Assembly (NCBI RefSeq): GCF_039680535.1
Contig: NZ_JBDKSS010000005.1
Span: 471,050-535,049 of the forward strand
Length of the DNA: 64,000 bases
Direction: 5' to 3'
From: Parvibaculum sp039680535
GTDB taxonomy: Bacteria; Pseudomonadota; Alphaproteobacteria; Parvibaculales; Parvibaculaceae
Positions 42,371 through 52,124 of this stretch are shown here, piece by piece. Position 1 is the stretch's first letter; every line of letters begins with the position of its first letter. Made by a program: the position numbers and the translations under genes. Below the pieces are notes generated by a model. It was not told where the DNA came from. It worked only from the letters and a program-made list of their open reading frames with translations, and did not search any database.

Positions 42371-45300
42371 GTGGGAACGGGGCGATCAGGCATTAGGGAT
42401 AACCGTAGCAGGGGGGCGGTCCATGAGTTCATCACGGAGCGCGCGGTTCCGGACAGCCGCCTGTCCGTTGTCTCGGCTTATTTTACGACTTTCGCTTACG
42501 ACCGTCTCCGCACGACGTTGGACGGCGTCGAGCAAATGCGTTTCCTCTTCGGCGAGCCGAGATTCCTGAAGGATGCGGACAATGCTGGCCTCGTGCCGCC
42601 CGCTTTCTCGTTTGATGAGTCCGGGCTGCGTCTCACTGACCAAATCCGGCAGCGGGCCGCCGCGTTGCGGTGTGCCCAATGGATCAAGGATCGCGTCGAA
42701 ATACGGTCGGTCAAGCGCTCGGGCCTGCTGCACGGAAAGCTGATCCATATCGACGACGGACGTCGTCCGTACGCGGTGCTCGGCAGCTCGAACTTCACAG
42801 TAAACGGGCTAGGGCTGGGTGACTCGCCGAACATCGAGCTCAATCTGATTGTCGATAGCGATCGCGACCGGGAGGATCTGCTGGCTTGGTTCGACGAGCT
42901 ATGGAGTGACACTGGCCTGACCGAGGACGTGCGCGAGGAGGTGCTACGTGCCCTCCAAGCGAGCTACGCCCACGCCGCTCCCGAGCTGGTGTATTTCAAG
43001 ACGCTGCTCCACCTATTCGGCGACTTCCTGATCGACCAAGCAGCGGAAGAGGCGCTGATCCAGCAGACGGCATTCGAGCAGACGGCGATCTGGCGCACGT
43101 TGTTCGATTTCCAGCGCGATGGCCTGCGCGCCGTGCTCGCCAAGATCGAAAAACATGGCGGCTGCATCCTTGCCGACAGCGTCGGTTTGGGCAAAACCTT
43201 CACCGCACTGGCCGTCATCAAGTGGTTTGAGAAGCGCAACAAGAACGTGCTCGTGCTGTGCCCGAAGAAGCTGCGCGAGAATTGGACCGACTACCTCGCC
43301 GCCAACAACAGCGAGATGAATCCGCTGCGCGAAGACAGGTTCGGCTACACGGTCCTTTCTCATACCGATCTTTCGCGTGAGAAAGGCAAAGTCGGTGACA
43401 TCGACCTCGCGCGGATCGAATGGGGCAACTACGATCTCGTCGTCATCGACGAGTCCCATAATTTCCGAAGCGCATCACGGAACAAGACAGCAGGCGGGCG
43501 CCGCAGCCGCTACGAGTGGTTGATGGACGAAGTCATCAAAGCCGGCCTCCCAACCAAGGTTCTGCTGCTTTCGGCTACACCGGTGAACAACGATCTGAGC
43601 GACCTCAAAGCTCAGCTCGACCTGATTTCTGCGGAAAAGGGAGATGGTTTTGTGGACCTAGGCGTGCCCAACCTCGGCACGTTGATCGGCGGCGCACGAC
43701 GACGCTTTGCCGACTGGGCGAAAAGCGGCAGTCGCGACTCCGGCGAGTTGCTGGACAAGCTGCCACCTGCGCTGTTCGGACTGCTCGATGGCGTTACCAT
43801 CGCGCGCTCGCGCAAACATGTCGAACGTCACTATGCCGCTTCGATGGAGAAAATCGGGGGCTTCCCGAAACGGGCCGCGCCCGAATCCGTTTTCGCCAGT
43901 ATCGACAGCCAAGGTGGCTTTCCGGCTTTCGAGGACGTCGATGCCGCAATCAGCAAGCTCGAACTGGCGCTTTACGGCCCACTGACCTTCGTGCTTCCAG
44001 AGTACCGCGCCCTCTATGACAAGGGCGGGAACTTCGACCAAGCCAACCGCGAGAAATACCTCATCGCCATGATGAAGGTCGGCTTCCTCAAGCGGCTGGA
44101 AAGCTCGGTAAGCTCTTTCCGTCAGACGATGGACCGCATGATCGCCCGCATCGACCAACGGCTTGGCGATCTCGACAGCTACGACGCGGCGGCGGCCGTC
44201 GACATGCCTGCGCCGGACGAGATCGAATTGGATGACGAGTTGGCGGAAGCTTTCGAGGTCGGCGGCGCGCTGAAATACAACCTCGCTCACATCGACCGGG
44301 CGGCGTGGAAGGCAGCGCTGACCCGCGACCGGGAGCGGATCGCTGCGTTGACCGCAGAAGCGCGCAAGGTCACCCCTGATCGCGACGCCAAGCTAAGCCG
44401 GCTCAAGGACATTATCCGCGCAAAGGCGACCAAACCCACCACCAACCGCGACGGCGAAGCCAACCGAAAGATTATTCTTTTCACCGCCTTCACCGACACC
44501 GCTCGTTATCTCTACGAGGAGTTGCTGCCTCTTGCGCGCGAATGCGGCCTGCAAACAGCGCTGGTGACGGGCGACGGCTGCAAGGCGACTTTTGGCCGGG
44601 CGCGCTTTCAGGACGTGCTAGTCAACTTCGCGCCGCGCGCCAAACGCCGGGCGTCAATGCGTGGCGCTGAGACCAGCGGCGAAATCGACCTGCTGATCGC
44701 CACAGACTGTATCTCGGAAGGTCAGAATCTCCAGGACGCCGATCTGCTGGTGAATGTGGATATTCACTGGAACCCGGTGCGCCTCATTCAGCGCTTCGGG
44801 CGGATCGACCGGATCGGTAGCCGCAACGCCACGATCCGCATGGTCAATTTCTGGCCAACCGAGGACCTGAACAGATATTTGCGCCTCAAGGATCGGGTGG
44901 AAGCCCGCATGGCGCTGGTCGATCTTTCGGCCACGGGCGACGACGATCTCCTCAACGCGCGCGCCGAGGCAGACGGCGACGCGCGCTGGCGCGACGAGCA
45001 ACTGCTCCGCCTGAAGGATGAGGTGTTCGACTTGGAGGAAACCGGAGGCGGCGTGACGCTGGCCGATTTCGCGCTCGACGATTTCCGCGCTGACCTTCTC
45101 GGTTTCGCTCGCGCTAACGAGCAGGCGTTGCGCGCCGCGCCACTGGGGCTCCACGCGATCGTTCCCAATGAGATCGCGGGCGCCGTCCTCGACCCCGGGG
45201 TAATCTTCTGCCTTCGCCGCCGTCCGCCCGATCCGAACCCAGAGCAGGCGAAGATCAACCCCCTCGATCCCCACTATCTTGTCTATGTGAGAGATGACGG

Positions 45301-45622
45301 TTCGGTGCGCCTCGGTTTCGGACAGCCCAAGCCGATCCTAGAAGCCTATCGCGCGCTCTGCCTGGGGCATGACGAGCCCTTCGAGGCGCTGTGCAATGCC
45401 TTCGACGATGAGACAGACCACGGCGAGAAGATGGATTGTTACGATGGATTGATCCGCGCCGCCGTCGCCTCGATCGGCGAGACCTCGGCGACGCGCACCT
45501 TGGCGGTGCTAGCAGGCTCGCGCGGCGCGCGGGTGCCCGACGGGGCCGCGCAGGCTCGGGCCAGTCTGGACTATGATCTCATCACCTGGCTGATCGTCAG
45601 GCCAGCGGGGCGCGCAGAATGA
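42371..45622 (+). CDS. PLD-domain/SNF2 helicase fusion of a restriction-like cassette
   Basis: 1083 residues, GTG start behind AGGAG. The N-terminal PLD-like nuclease domain has LLHGKLIHID and LGSSNFTVNGLG near residues 118-145. The SNF2-type helicase follows: Walker A ADSVGLGKTFTALAVIKW near 265, DEAH-like VVIDESHNF near 356, LLLSATPVNNDL near 400, then domain 2 with ATDCISEGQNLQDADLL and LIQRFGRIDRIGS near 776-815. Its stop overlaps the methyltransferase start (ATGA). Similar proteins occur in anti-phage loci; it probably translocates on DNA and may cut it. Confidence 0.87.
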   Translation: MGTGRSGIRDNRSRGAVHEFITERAVPDSRLSVVSAYFTTFAYDRLRTTLDGVEQMRFLFGEPRFLKDADNAGLVPPAFSFDESGLRLTDQIRQRAAALRCAQWIKDRVEIRSVKRSGLLHGKLIHIDDGRRPYAVLGSSNFTVNGLGLGDSPNIELNLIVDSDRDREDLLAWFDELWSDTGLTEDVREEVLRALQASYAHAAPELVYFKTLLHLFGDFLIDQAAEEALIQQTAFEQTAIWRTLFDFQRDGLRAVLAKIEKHGGCILADSVGLGKTFTALAVIKWFEKRNKNVLVLCPKKLRENWTDYLAANNSEMNPLREDRFGYTVLSHTDLSREKGKVGDIDLARIEWGNYDLVVIDESHNFRSASRNKTAGGRRSRYEWLMDEVIKAGLPTKVLLLSATPVNNDLSDLKAQLDLISAEKGDGFVDLGVPNLGTLIGGARRRFADWAKSGSRDSGELLDKLPPALFGLLDGVTIARSRKHVERHYAASMEKIGGFPKRAAPESVFASIDSQGGFPAFEDVDAAISKLELALYGPLTFVLPEYRALYDKGGNFDQANREKYLIAMMKVGFLKRLESSVSSFRQTMDRMIARIDQRLGDLDSYDAAAAVDMPAPDEIELDDELAEAFEVGGALKYNLAHIDRAAWKAALTRDRERIAALTAEARKVTPDRDAKLSRLKDIIRAKATKPTTNRDGEANRKIILFTAFTDTARYLYEELLPLARECGLQTALVTGDGCKATFGRARFQDVLVNFAPRAKRRASMRGAETSGEIDLLIATDCISEGQNLQDADLLVNVDIHWNPVRLIQRFGRIDRIGSRNATIRMVNFWPTEDLNRYLRLKDRVEARMALVDLSATGDDDLLNARAEADGDARWRDEQLLRLKDEVFDLEETGGGVTLADFALDDFRADLLGFARANEQALRAAPLGLHAIVPNEIAGAVLDPGVIFCLRRRPPDPNPEQAKINPLDPHYLVYVRDDGSVRLGFGQPKPILEAYRALCLGHDEPFEALCNAFDDETDHGEKMDCYDGLIRAAVASIGETSATRTLAVLAGSRGARVPDGAAQARASLDYDLITWLIVRPAGRAE

Positions 45623-48600
45623 GCCACGCCGCAGAACGCCTCGCTGCGATCCGCGATGCGGTTTCAGGGCTTGCCGGTGGTGACCTCGCGGTCGCGGGTC
45701 GGAAGCTGCTCGATGTCATGGGCTATCGCAGCCCCAAGACGCTGGACGCGCCCGCCGCGCCCGCTCAGTTCCTCGCAGCGCTCGGCATGGACGCGTCGCA
45801 CTTCGAGACGGGCCGCTGGCGCGCGGTGCATTTCCTTTTCCAGCTTACCGGCGACGAACTGCCGGCCCTGTCACGCGGCGGAGATCCGGCCACCGGCGAG
45901 AGCTTCCAGCGCAGTGCGATCGATTCCTTCGTCTTCCTCGCAATCGACCTCGACGACGGCGGCTGGTCGCGCCGCCAGCTCGTGGCGATCGTGCGCGCCC
46001 TCAATCGCGGCTTTGCCATGCCCGCGATCGTGCTGTTCCGCCATGGTGCGCGGGCAACGCTGACGGTGATCGACCGCCGCGCCAGCCGGCGCGACGCCTT
46101 GCGCGACGTGGTCGGCGGGCGGATCAGTCTGATCAAGGACATCGAGCTCGCCCGGCCTCATCGTGCCCATGTGGAAATCCTAGCCGACCTGTCGCTCGCC
46201 GCGCTCGCCCGGCGCAAGGCCCCGTCGGACTTCCGCGCGCTCTATGATTTGTGGCTGGAGACGCTGTCAGCCGCCGAACTCAATAAGCGATTCTATGAGG
46301 AACTGGCTGACTGGTTCGCCTGGGCCAGCACCAGCGCGCCGCTCGCCTTTCCCAAGGGACAGGGCAACGGCGAGGGCGCCAAGGAAATCGCGCTGATCCG
46401 TCTGCTCACGCGACTGATGTTCGTCTGGTTCATCAAGGAAAAGGACCTTGTCCCAGAGGCGCTATTCGATGGACCTTCGCTGGCGAAGATGTTGAAGGAG
46501 CCGCCCGCAGCGACGCCCAGCGGTCACGGGTACTATCTCGCCATCCTCCAGAACCTGTTCTTCGCCACCCTCAATACCGAAACGCCCGAACGGCGCTGGC
46601 GGCACGACGAGAGCGGGCAGTCAAAGGACTATCTCGGCCACCATGTCTATCGTCACGCTGTCCAGTTCGCCGAACCGGACAAGGCGTTGGAAGCCTTTGC
46701 CAGCGTGCCTTTCCTCAACGGCGGCCTGTTCGAATGCCTGGATACCGAGATCGCCAGCGACGATCCGCGCGCGGGCCATGCCGAGCGGGAGCGTGGGCGG
46801 CTGATCCTGCGCATTGACGGCTTTTCCGATCAGCCGGACAAGCAGCCGCGCTTGCCTAACGCCCTGTTCTTCGGCGGGGCGAAGGGCGTCGATCTCTCCG
46901 GCTGGTTCGAGAAGGCCAAAGCGCCGCGCGACGTACCCGGCCTGATCGACCTGTTCGAGCGCTATAAATTCACCGTCGAGGAAAACACGCCTCTGGAGGA
47001 AGAAGCCGCTCTTGATCCTGAGTTGTTGGGCAAGGTGTTCGAAAACCTGCTCGCGTCCTACAACGAAGACACCAAGACCACTGCCCGCAACAAGTCCGGC
47101 AGTTTCTACACCCCGCGCGAGGTCGTCGATTTCATGGTCGACGAGGCGCTGGTCGCCTGGCTGCTGCCGAAGCTCCCGAGCGAATTGGGATTGGAGGCCA
47201 AGGGTGATGACGAAGCTCGTCTCCGCGCGCTCCTCAGTTTCGCCAGCCGCACGCACGATTTCAGCCCCGCGCAAGTAGGTGCGCTGATCGCCGCCATCGA
47301 AAACTGCAAGGCCATCGACCCGGCCGTGGGGTCGGGCGCCTTCCCACTCGGCTTGCTGCAAAAGCTGGTCCACATGCTCGACGTGCTGGATCCCGGTGGG
47401 GAGAGGTGGAAGGCGCGCAACCGGCTCTACTACGAGCGCCGGCTCACCGAGGCTGAGGCCATTCCTGCCGCCAATGAGCGATCTGCCGAGATCAAGAAGG
47501 CTGTGGAAGCGCTGGCTGAATTCGACGCCAAGTTCGAATGCGGCCACTATCCCGATTACACGCGTAAGCTGTTCCTGATCGACCGCTGCCTTCACGGCGT
47601 CGATATTCAGCCGATCGCCGTGCAAATAGCTAAGTTGCGCTGTTTCATCAGCCTTGCGGTCGAACAGAAGGAAAAGCCCGGACGCCCCAATCGCGGTATC
47701 ACGCCTTTGCCTAACCTCGAAGCCAAGTTCGTCGCTGCCAACACGCTGACCCCGCTGCACCGTCGCGGCCAAGTGGGACTCGTGAGCCAAGATTTGCTAG
47801 CTAACCAGCGCGCGCTGCGCGAGGCCAATCGCGCATTTTTCGCTGCGCCAAATGGTGCCGCCAAGCGCGCGGTTCAGAAGAAGATTACAACCCTGCGTAA
47901 GGAAATTGCTGGTGAAGTGGCGCGCGACCATGCCTTTGCCGGCGACGACGCCAGGAAGCTCGCGGCTTGGGACCCGTTTGATCCCAACGCCTTCGCGCCC
48001 TTCTTCGATGCAGAATGGATGTTTGGGCTAAGCCCCGATGATGTCTATTTTGATGTCATCTTGGGTAACCCACCATACAGGCAGATCAAGAAGAACGAGT
48101 ATTCGAAGCTCGACTACCCCTTTACGGAGGGAAAGGAGAAGGGGAAACAGAACCTTTATAAGATTTTTATTGAACGCGCGAAACAGCTCGCAGGAAGAGA
48201 CGGGCAAGTGTGCCTGATAGTTCAAAGCAGCTTGATGGCGGACGCTTCCGCAACCGAGACTCGAAGGATGCTTTTGGATCACTCGCGTCTGTCGATTGTG
48301 ATGGAATTCCCGAAAAAATCAGCTGATGCGACCGCACAGGTTTTTGAATCCGTTCTTCAGGGAACGTGTATTCTTCAATTCAAGGGTACGGGCAGCACGG
48401 ACGCTCTTCGCCTCTCGCACGGAAACAACACCAAGACCATTTCCTCACCTGTATGGACCGAGCTGACAGCGAGCACGATCAAGCGGCTCTTTCCGCACTC
48501 CTGCATCCTTCCACTGGTTGGCCCCTCCGATCTGCGCGTTATGGAGGCCATTCGCGCCCAAAGTGTCCTGCTCGAGGCGCTGGTGGATGTCGAACAGTCT

Positions 48601-49341
48601 ACAAAGGGAGACCTAAATCTCGGCACCAACGCTAACATGATCTCAGATGTACCGACGGGAGTCATGTTGATCCGAGGTGCGCATGTGGGGCGCTACGTCC
48701 TGAAGTACGACGGCGAGAGTTGGATAAACAGCAAGTTTCGGCCTGACAAACGGCTGGTGAACAGGGACAACAGAATTCTGGTTGGTCAAAACATAACCGG
48801 CACAACCGATCCGTTCCGTCTTATCTTTTGCGAGATCGCGTCGGGACAGGAGTATCTCGTCGGAGATTCCGCCCTGAAGGTTGTGCCGATAGACGACGAG
48901 GATGCAGAGTTCATCCTTGCGTGCCTGTGCTCGAAACCCCTGGACTGGTATTTTCGACGCACCAGCACCAACAATCACGTGAACGTGTACGAGCTACTTG
49001 AGCTTCCGATTCCGAACGCCAACGCCGAAGAAAAGGAGAGCGTCTCGGTTGCCGTGCGGTGCATTCTCGCCGGCGCCGAGCGCCCCCGCTTGGAAGCTCT
49101 GATCAACGCCTTCGTTTACGAGCTATTTTTCGTTGAGGAACTGCATGCACGGAGTCTTCGCCCCTTCGCTGCCGCACGCGCGGCGGGGCTAATGAGTCTG
49201 GCCCGCCTCGAAGGGCCCGCGCTCGCCCGCGCCGCCGACGACTGGTCCCGCTGCCTCGCCGACCCCGCCCACACCCTCTACGCCACCCTCTTCGACCTGC
49301 AATCCATCGACGCGGTCAGGATCATCGAAGGGCGGGTGTGA
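45619..49341 (+). CDS. Eco57I/PglX-like class I DNA N6-adenine methyltransferase
   Basis: 1240 residues. The N-terminal 450 residues hold no clear nuclease motif; a helical methyltransferase-associated region follows (NLLASYNEDTKTTARNKSGS, FYTPREVVDFMVDEAL). The SAM-binding motif I is AIDPAVGSGAFPLGLLQKL near residue 565 and the catalytic motif IV is DVILGNPPYRQIK near 813. The C-terminal 400 residues are a target-recognition region. Bases 48060-49080, coding for it, are clearly poorer in GC than the flanks. Protective methylation of host DNA is the likely role, with the neighbouring helicase and nuclease acting on unmodified DNA. Confidence 0.88.
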   Translation: MSHAAERLAAIRDAVSGLAGGDLAVAGRKLLDVMGYRSPKTLDAPAAPAQFLAALGMDASHFETGRWRAVHFLFQLTGDELPALSRGGDPATGESFQRSAIDSFVFLAIDLDDGGWSRRQLVAIVRALNRGFAMPAIVLFRHGARATLTVIDRRASRRDALRDVVGGRISLIKDIELARPHRAHVEILADLSLAALARRKAPSDFRALYDLWLETLSAAELNKRFYEELADWFAWASTSAPLAFPKGQGNGEGAKEIALIRLLTRLMFVWFIKEKDLVPEALFDGPSLAKMLKEPPAATPSGHGYYLAILQNLFFATLNTETPERRWRHDESGQSKDYLGHHVYRHAVQFAEPDKALEAFASVPFLNGGLFECLDTEIASDDPRAGHAERERGRLILRIDGFSDQPDKQPRLPNALFFGGAKGVDLSGWFEKAKAPRDVPGLIDLFERYKFTVEENTPLEEEAALDPELLGKVFENLLASYNEDTKTTARNKSGSFYTPREVVDFMVDEALVAWLLPKLPSELGLEAKGDDEARLRALLSFASRTHDFSPAQVGALIAAIENCKAIDPAVGSGAFPLGLLQKLVHMLDVLDPGGERWKARNRLYYERRLTEAEAIPAANERSAEIKKAVEALAEFDAKFECGHYPDYTRKLFLIDRCLHGVDIQPIAVQIAKLRCFISLAVEQKEKPGRPNRGITPLPNLEAKFVAANTLTPLHRRGQVGLVSQDLLANQRALREANRAFFAAPNGAAKRAVQKKITTLRKEIAGEVARDHAFAGDDARKLAAWDPFDPNAFAPFFDAEWMFGLSPDDVYFDVILGNPPYRQIKKNEYSKLDYPFTEGKEKGKQNLYKIFIERAKQLAGRDGQVCLIVQSSLMADASATETRRMLLDHSRLSIVMEFPKKSADATAQVFESVLQGTCILQFKGTGSTDALRLSHGNNTKTISSPVWTELTASTIKRLFPHSCILPLVGPSDLRVMEAIRAQSVLLEALVDVEQSTKGDLNLGTNANMISDVPTGVMLIRGAHVGRYVLKYDGESWINSKFRPDKRLVNRDNRILVGQNITGTTDPFRLIFCEIASGQEYLVGDSALKVVPIDDEDAEFILACLCSKPLDWYFRRTSTNNHVNVYELLELPIPNANAEEKESVSVAVRCILAGAERPRLEALINAFVYELFFVEELHARSLRPFAAARAAGLMSLARLEGPALARAADDWSRCLADPAHTLYATLFDLQSIDAVRIIEGRV

Positions 49342-49342
49342 C

Positions 49343-50194
49343 ATGGCAACGGGAGGAGCAAGATCGCCACTGTGCGCCTTCGCAGATTGGTTTCCGTCTC
49401 AAGTTGCCGCTGAACTTGAGCAGGCGCGCACGCTAAAACACCAATCCCGTGAAACCTCCTGGACAGACCGTATGCTTCTCGAACTGAAGAAGCTGCGCGA
49501 TCCGCGCATCATCGTCCAGAATTCGAACGAGCGGGTCACCGGCGCCGACATGGATTGGCATTTCGTAGACTTCGGCGGCCGGCATCTTCATCTCGCCGTT
49601 CAGGCGAAGATTTTGCACTATACCGCCACGCAGACACCATACCGGTATGGCGATTTGGCCTATCCGGATTGGACAGGTGGGCAGTCACGGCAGCTTACGA
49701 ATTTCGCGCGAAGACAGTTGCGGGGCGGATTCAGCACCTTTCCCCTCTATCTCTTCTACAATCCGGCTGTGATCGCACCGTGGCCCTGGTCATGCGCTTC
49801 CGGCATCATGCTCGCCAGCGGCTATCGTATTCGAGACCATCTTGATCGAGAGCGGCGGAACAGTGCGACCAATAAAGTGCCGTCACAGGCGGTGGAATTC
49901 ACAAAAATCCGGCCACTGATGTTCTGTCTACATGCAATATTTTGTCAGCCAAAGGATGTTGTGCCGAATCCTGACGAAATTGCGCAGGCGCTCATAAACG
50001 TAGATGATTCGATCGGCGGGACGATTGGCAGACGCAGTCGGCGACAACTGAGCGCCAGTGATCGTGTCCCGGACGATATTCGGCGGATCGCGCGAGCCAT
50101 GCATGATCGCACGGGAGATAGCAGCCCCATCGAAAGCGATGAATCCGGGCGCATAGAACGGCCCCGTGTGATCTTCCTCAGCGGGAAACGCTGA
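49343..50194 (+). CDS. DUF6615-type protein, probable PD-(D/E)XK nuclease
   Basis: 283 residues. The N-terminal third contains ERVTGADMDWHFVDFGGR and LHLAVQAKI. An Asp followed about 20 residues later by QAK is the Mrr-like form of a PD-(D/E)XK active site, with Glu in NSNERV a candidate third residue. The rest is a helical/beta mix (YPDWTGGQSRQLTNF, FPLYLFYNPAVIAPW). The DUF6615 name is from memory of similar proteins. It lies 1 base after the methyltransferase stop and 2 before the ATPase start, so it is part of the cassette and probably its endonuclease. Confidence 0.65.
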   Translation: MATGGARSPLCAFADWFPSQVAAELEQARTLKHQSRETSWTDRMLLELKKLRDPRIIVQNSNERVTGADMDWHFVDFGGRHLHLAVQAKILHYTATQTPYRYGDLAYPDWTGGQSRQLTNFARRQLRGGFSTFPLYLFYNPAVIAPWPWSCASGIMLASGYRIRDHLDRERRNSATNKVPSQAVEFTKIRPLMFCLHAIFCQPKDVVPNPDEIAQALINVDDSIGGTIGRRSRRQLSASDRVPDDIRRIARAMHDRTGDSSPIESDESGRIERPRVIFLSGKR

Positions 50195-50196
50195 TT

Positions 50197-51690
50197 GTGG
50201 AGGATGGAGGGAAACCAGCGTCGCAGCCGTTGCGGATTGAAAGCCTCTCGTTGCGCGCCTATCGGGCGTTCAGCGCTGAGTTGGAAATCCCAGTCCAAGG
50301 CCGCAACCTGATCGTGTATGGCGAGAACGGTGCGGGCAAGTCCTCGATCTACAAGGCGCTGCGTGACCTGTTCGCCCGGCGTCCACGCCCCGACGCGCTC
50401 AAGAACAATACCCATGTCCACCCGCTCGACCCGTCTTTGACACCGCGTGTCACCGTCACCTTCAATGATGGCGCCTTGCCACTCGAATGGACAGAGGTGC
50501 GGCATCCCGGCCTGCCGACGGCTGACCCGCGCGTGGCGCTGGCGGCGCTACGCAGTTCTTTCCTCGACTATCATGCGCTGCTGGAAACCAACGCCTTCCA
50601 CGGCCAGCGCCGTCCAAATCTGTTTGACCTCGCCATAGAAACCCTGCTCGCCGATTTCGCCGACGCCACATCCGGCAAGACCCTTGCCGAGCGCTGGAGG
50701 GAAACCGAACGCGCCAGGCCACTCGCACACCATTCGAATGCCAATTATCTGACCCAGGTCGAGACTGCCTGTGCGGCCTTCAACGCCGGCTTGGAAGCGG
50801 CGCTCGACGCCATGTTGCCGATCGTCAACGATCTGCTCGCCGATCTAGGCCGCCACGAAATGCGGATTGAGGCGTTCGAGCGCGGGACCGTGCGTTATAA
50901 CAACGCGCGGCTGAAGAGGGATCGCGGTTTCGCGGGGAAGGAGCTGTATGCAAGGCTGGAGTTCCGAGGGTATTATCCGCAACAGCCGCAGCATTTCCTG
51001 AACGAGGCGCGGCTTTCAGCCTTGGCGCTGGCCTTCTATCTGGCCGGCCGTCTTGCCTGCGTGCCTTCGGCGCCCTCGCCGGCGCTCAAGCTGTTGGTGT
51101 TAGACGATGTGCTGGTCGGGCTCGACTATGCCAACCGCCGACCGCTACTGACTGTGCTGGAGAAATATTTCTCGGACTGGCAGATTGTCCTGCTCACCCA
51201 CGACCGTCATTGGTTCGAGGTCGTGCGCGCTGCTATACCAACCGATCGCTGGACCAGCCATGAGATGTACGAAATGGTTGCCTTCACAGGTGAAGCGACA
51301 CCCTATCTGCGCCCGGTGCCGTCGGACATCGTAAAAGCTACGCTTGAGCAAGCCCGCGCCTTCATCGACCAGAAGCATCTGCCCGCCGCTGCCAATTACG
51401 CGCGCTCCGCCTGCGAGTTGCTGCTGCGCAAGCAGTGCAAGGACAAGAAGGTTGAATTTCCATACAACCCGGACCCGAAGAAAATCACTTTCGAGCAACT
51501 CAAGAAAGGTCTCGAGAATAAGCTCGCTGGGATCCAGCCGAAACTCGACGCGCTGGCGGCGATCACACCGCACCAGGCTCGCATCCTCAACCCGCTGTCG
51601 CATGACCCCACCACTTCGCTCAATGAGGCCGAGGTGGTTGCGGCCATAAACGCGGTCGAAGCCCTGATGACGGCGCTGCGAGCCCCATGA
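50197..51690 (+). CDS. RecF/SMC-like ATPase of the restriction-like cassette
   Basis: 497 residues, GTG start. The N-terminal ABC-type ATPase half-site has LRAYRAFSAELEIPV and Walker A VYGENGAGKSSIYKAL near residue 45. The signature region ALAFYLAGRLAC precedes Walker B LLVLDDVLVGLD near 305 and the H-loop LLTHDRHW. The coiled coil is short, so it is closer to RecF or to overcoming-lysogenisation (OLD)-type ATPases than to SMC. The C-terminal 120 residues form a helical domain with RILNPLSHD, which would fit an R-x6-H HEPN-like motif. It ends the four-gene operon, and may control or gate the nuclease. Confidence 0.75.
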   Translation: MEDGGKPASQPLRIESLSLRAYRAFSAELEIPVQGRNLIVYGENGAGKSSIYKALRDLFARRPRPDALKNNTHVHPLDPSLTPRVTVTFNDGALPLEWTEVRHPGLPTADPRVALAALRSSFLDYHALLETNAFHGQRRPNLFDLAIETLLADFADATSGKTLAERWRETERARPLAHHSNANYLTQVETACAAFNAGLEAALDAMLPIVNDLLADLGRHEMRIEAFERGTVRYNNARLKRDRGFAGKELYARLEFRGYYPQQPQHFLNEARLSALALAFYLAGRLACVPSAPSPALKLLVLDDVLVGLDYANRRPLLTVLEKYFSDWQIVLLTHDRHWFEVVRAAIPTDRWTSHEMYEMVAFTGEATPYLRPVPSDIVKATLEQARAFIDQKHLPAAANYARSACELLLRKQCKDKKVEFPYNPDPKKITFEQLKKGLENKLAGIQPKLDALAAITPHQARILNPLSHDPTTSLNEAEVVAAINAVEALMTALRAP

Positions 51691-52001
51691 TCGACTTGGC
51701 GCGGAGCGTCATAGCGCTATGGCGTAAGGGTAGTTCTCATCTTCGCCTGCCGCAGCGCTCCATCGTAGACGGGTGCCACCTAATCGCGTGTTAAACGGGT
51801 TTAATCATCTGGATACGGTGCGCGGAATGACGCCAGACGTTTTGCTGCCGACCGCTACAACCTATGCACAATCCTATGCAGAGGCGCTGCGATGAGGCCA
51901 AAATCCTATTTTGGTTAGAGACCCAATTCTGTATCGCAGGCACTGACGCCGGACACATCCAAATTTCTGCAAGACTATGCTCAAGGACGTTGACCTAAAC
52001 T
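51691..52001. other. Intergenic region upstream of hipBA
   Basis: About 310 bases with stops in all frames and no recognisable gene. A TTGACC hexamer at 51990-51995 directly precedes the first hipBA operator and may be the -35 element. Confidence 0.5.
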
Positions 52002-52120
52002 AAATATTCCCGTACGGGAATATTTTGGGCATTGGAGTCGGTTTGTCGCGGTGTATTTCCTGAGCGGGAAATTTTTGTAGACGCCCGTCAGAAATCCATG
52101 ATATTTTACCGTTCGGTAAA
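52002..52120 (+). promoter_or_regulatory. Three HipB-type operators upstream of hipB
   Basis: Three related inverted repeats: 52002-52025, a 24-bp perfect palindrome with core TTCCCGTACGGGAA; 52055-52072, ATTTCCTGAGCGGGAAAT with one mismatched pair; and 52105-52120, TTTACCGTTCGGTAAA. Their centres are 49-50 bases apart. The last ends 4 bases before the hipB ATG. This matches autoregulation by HipB dimers at multiple operators, as known for E. coli hipBA. Confidence 0.8.
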
Positions 52121-52124
52121 TCTC

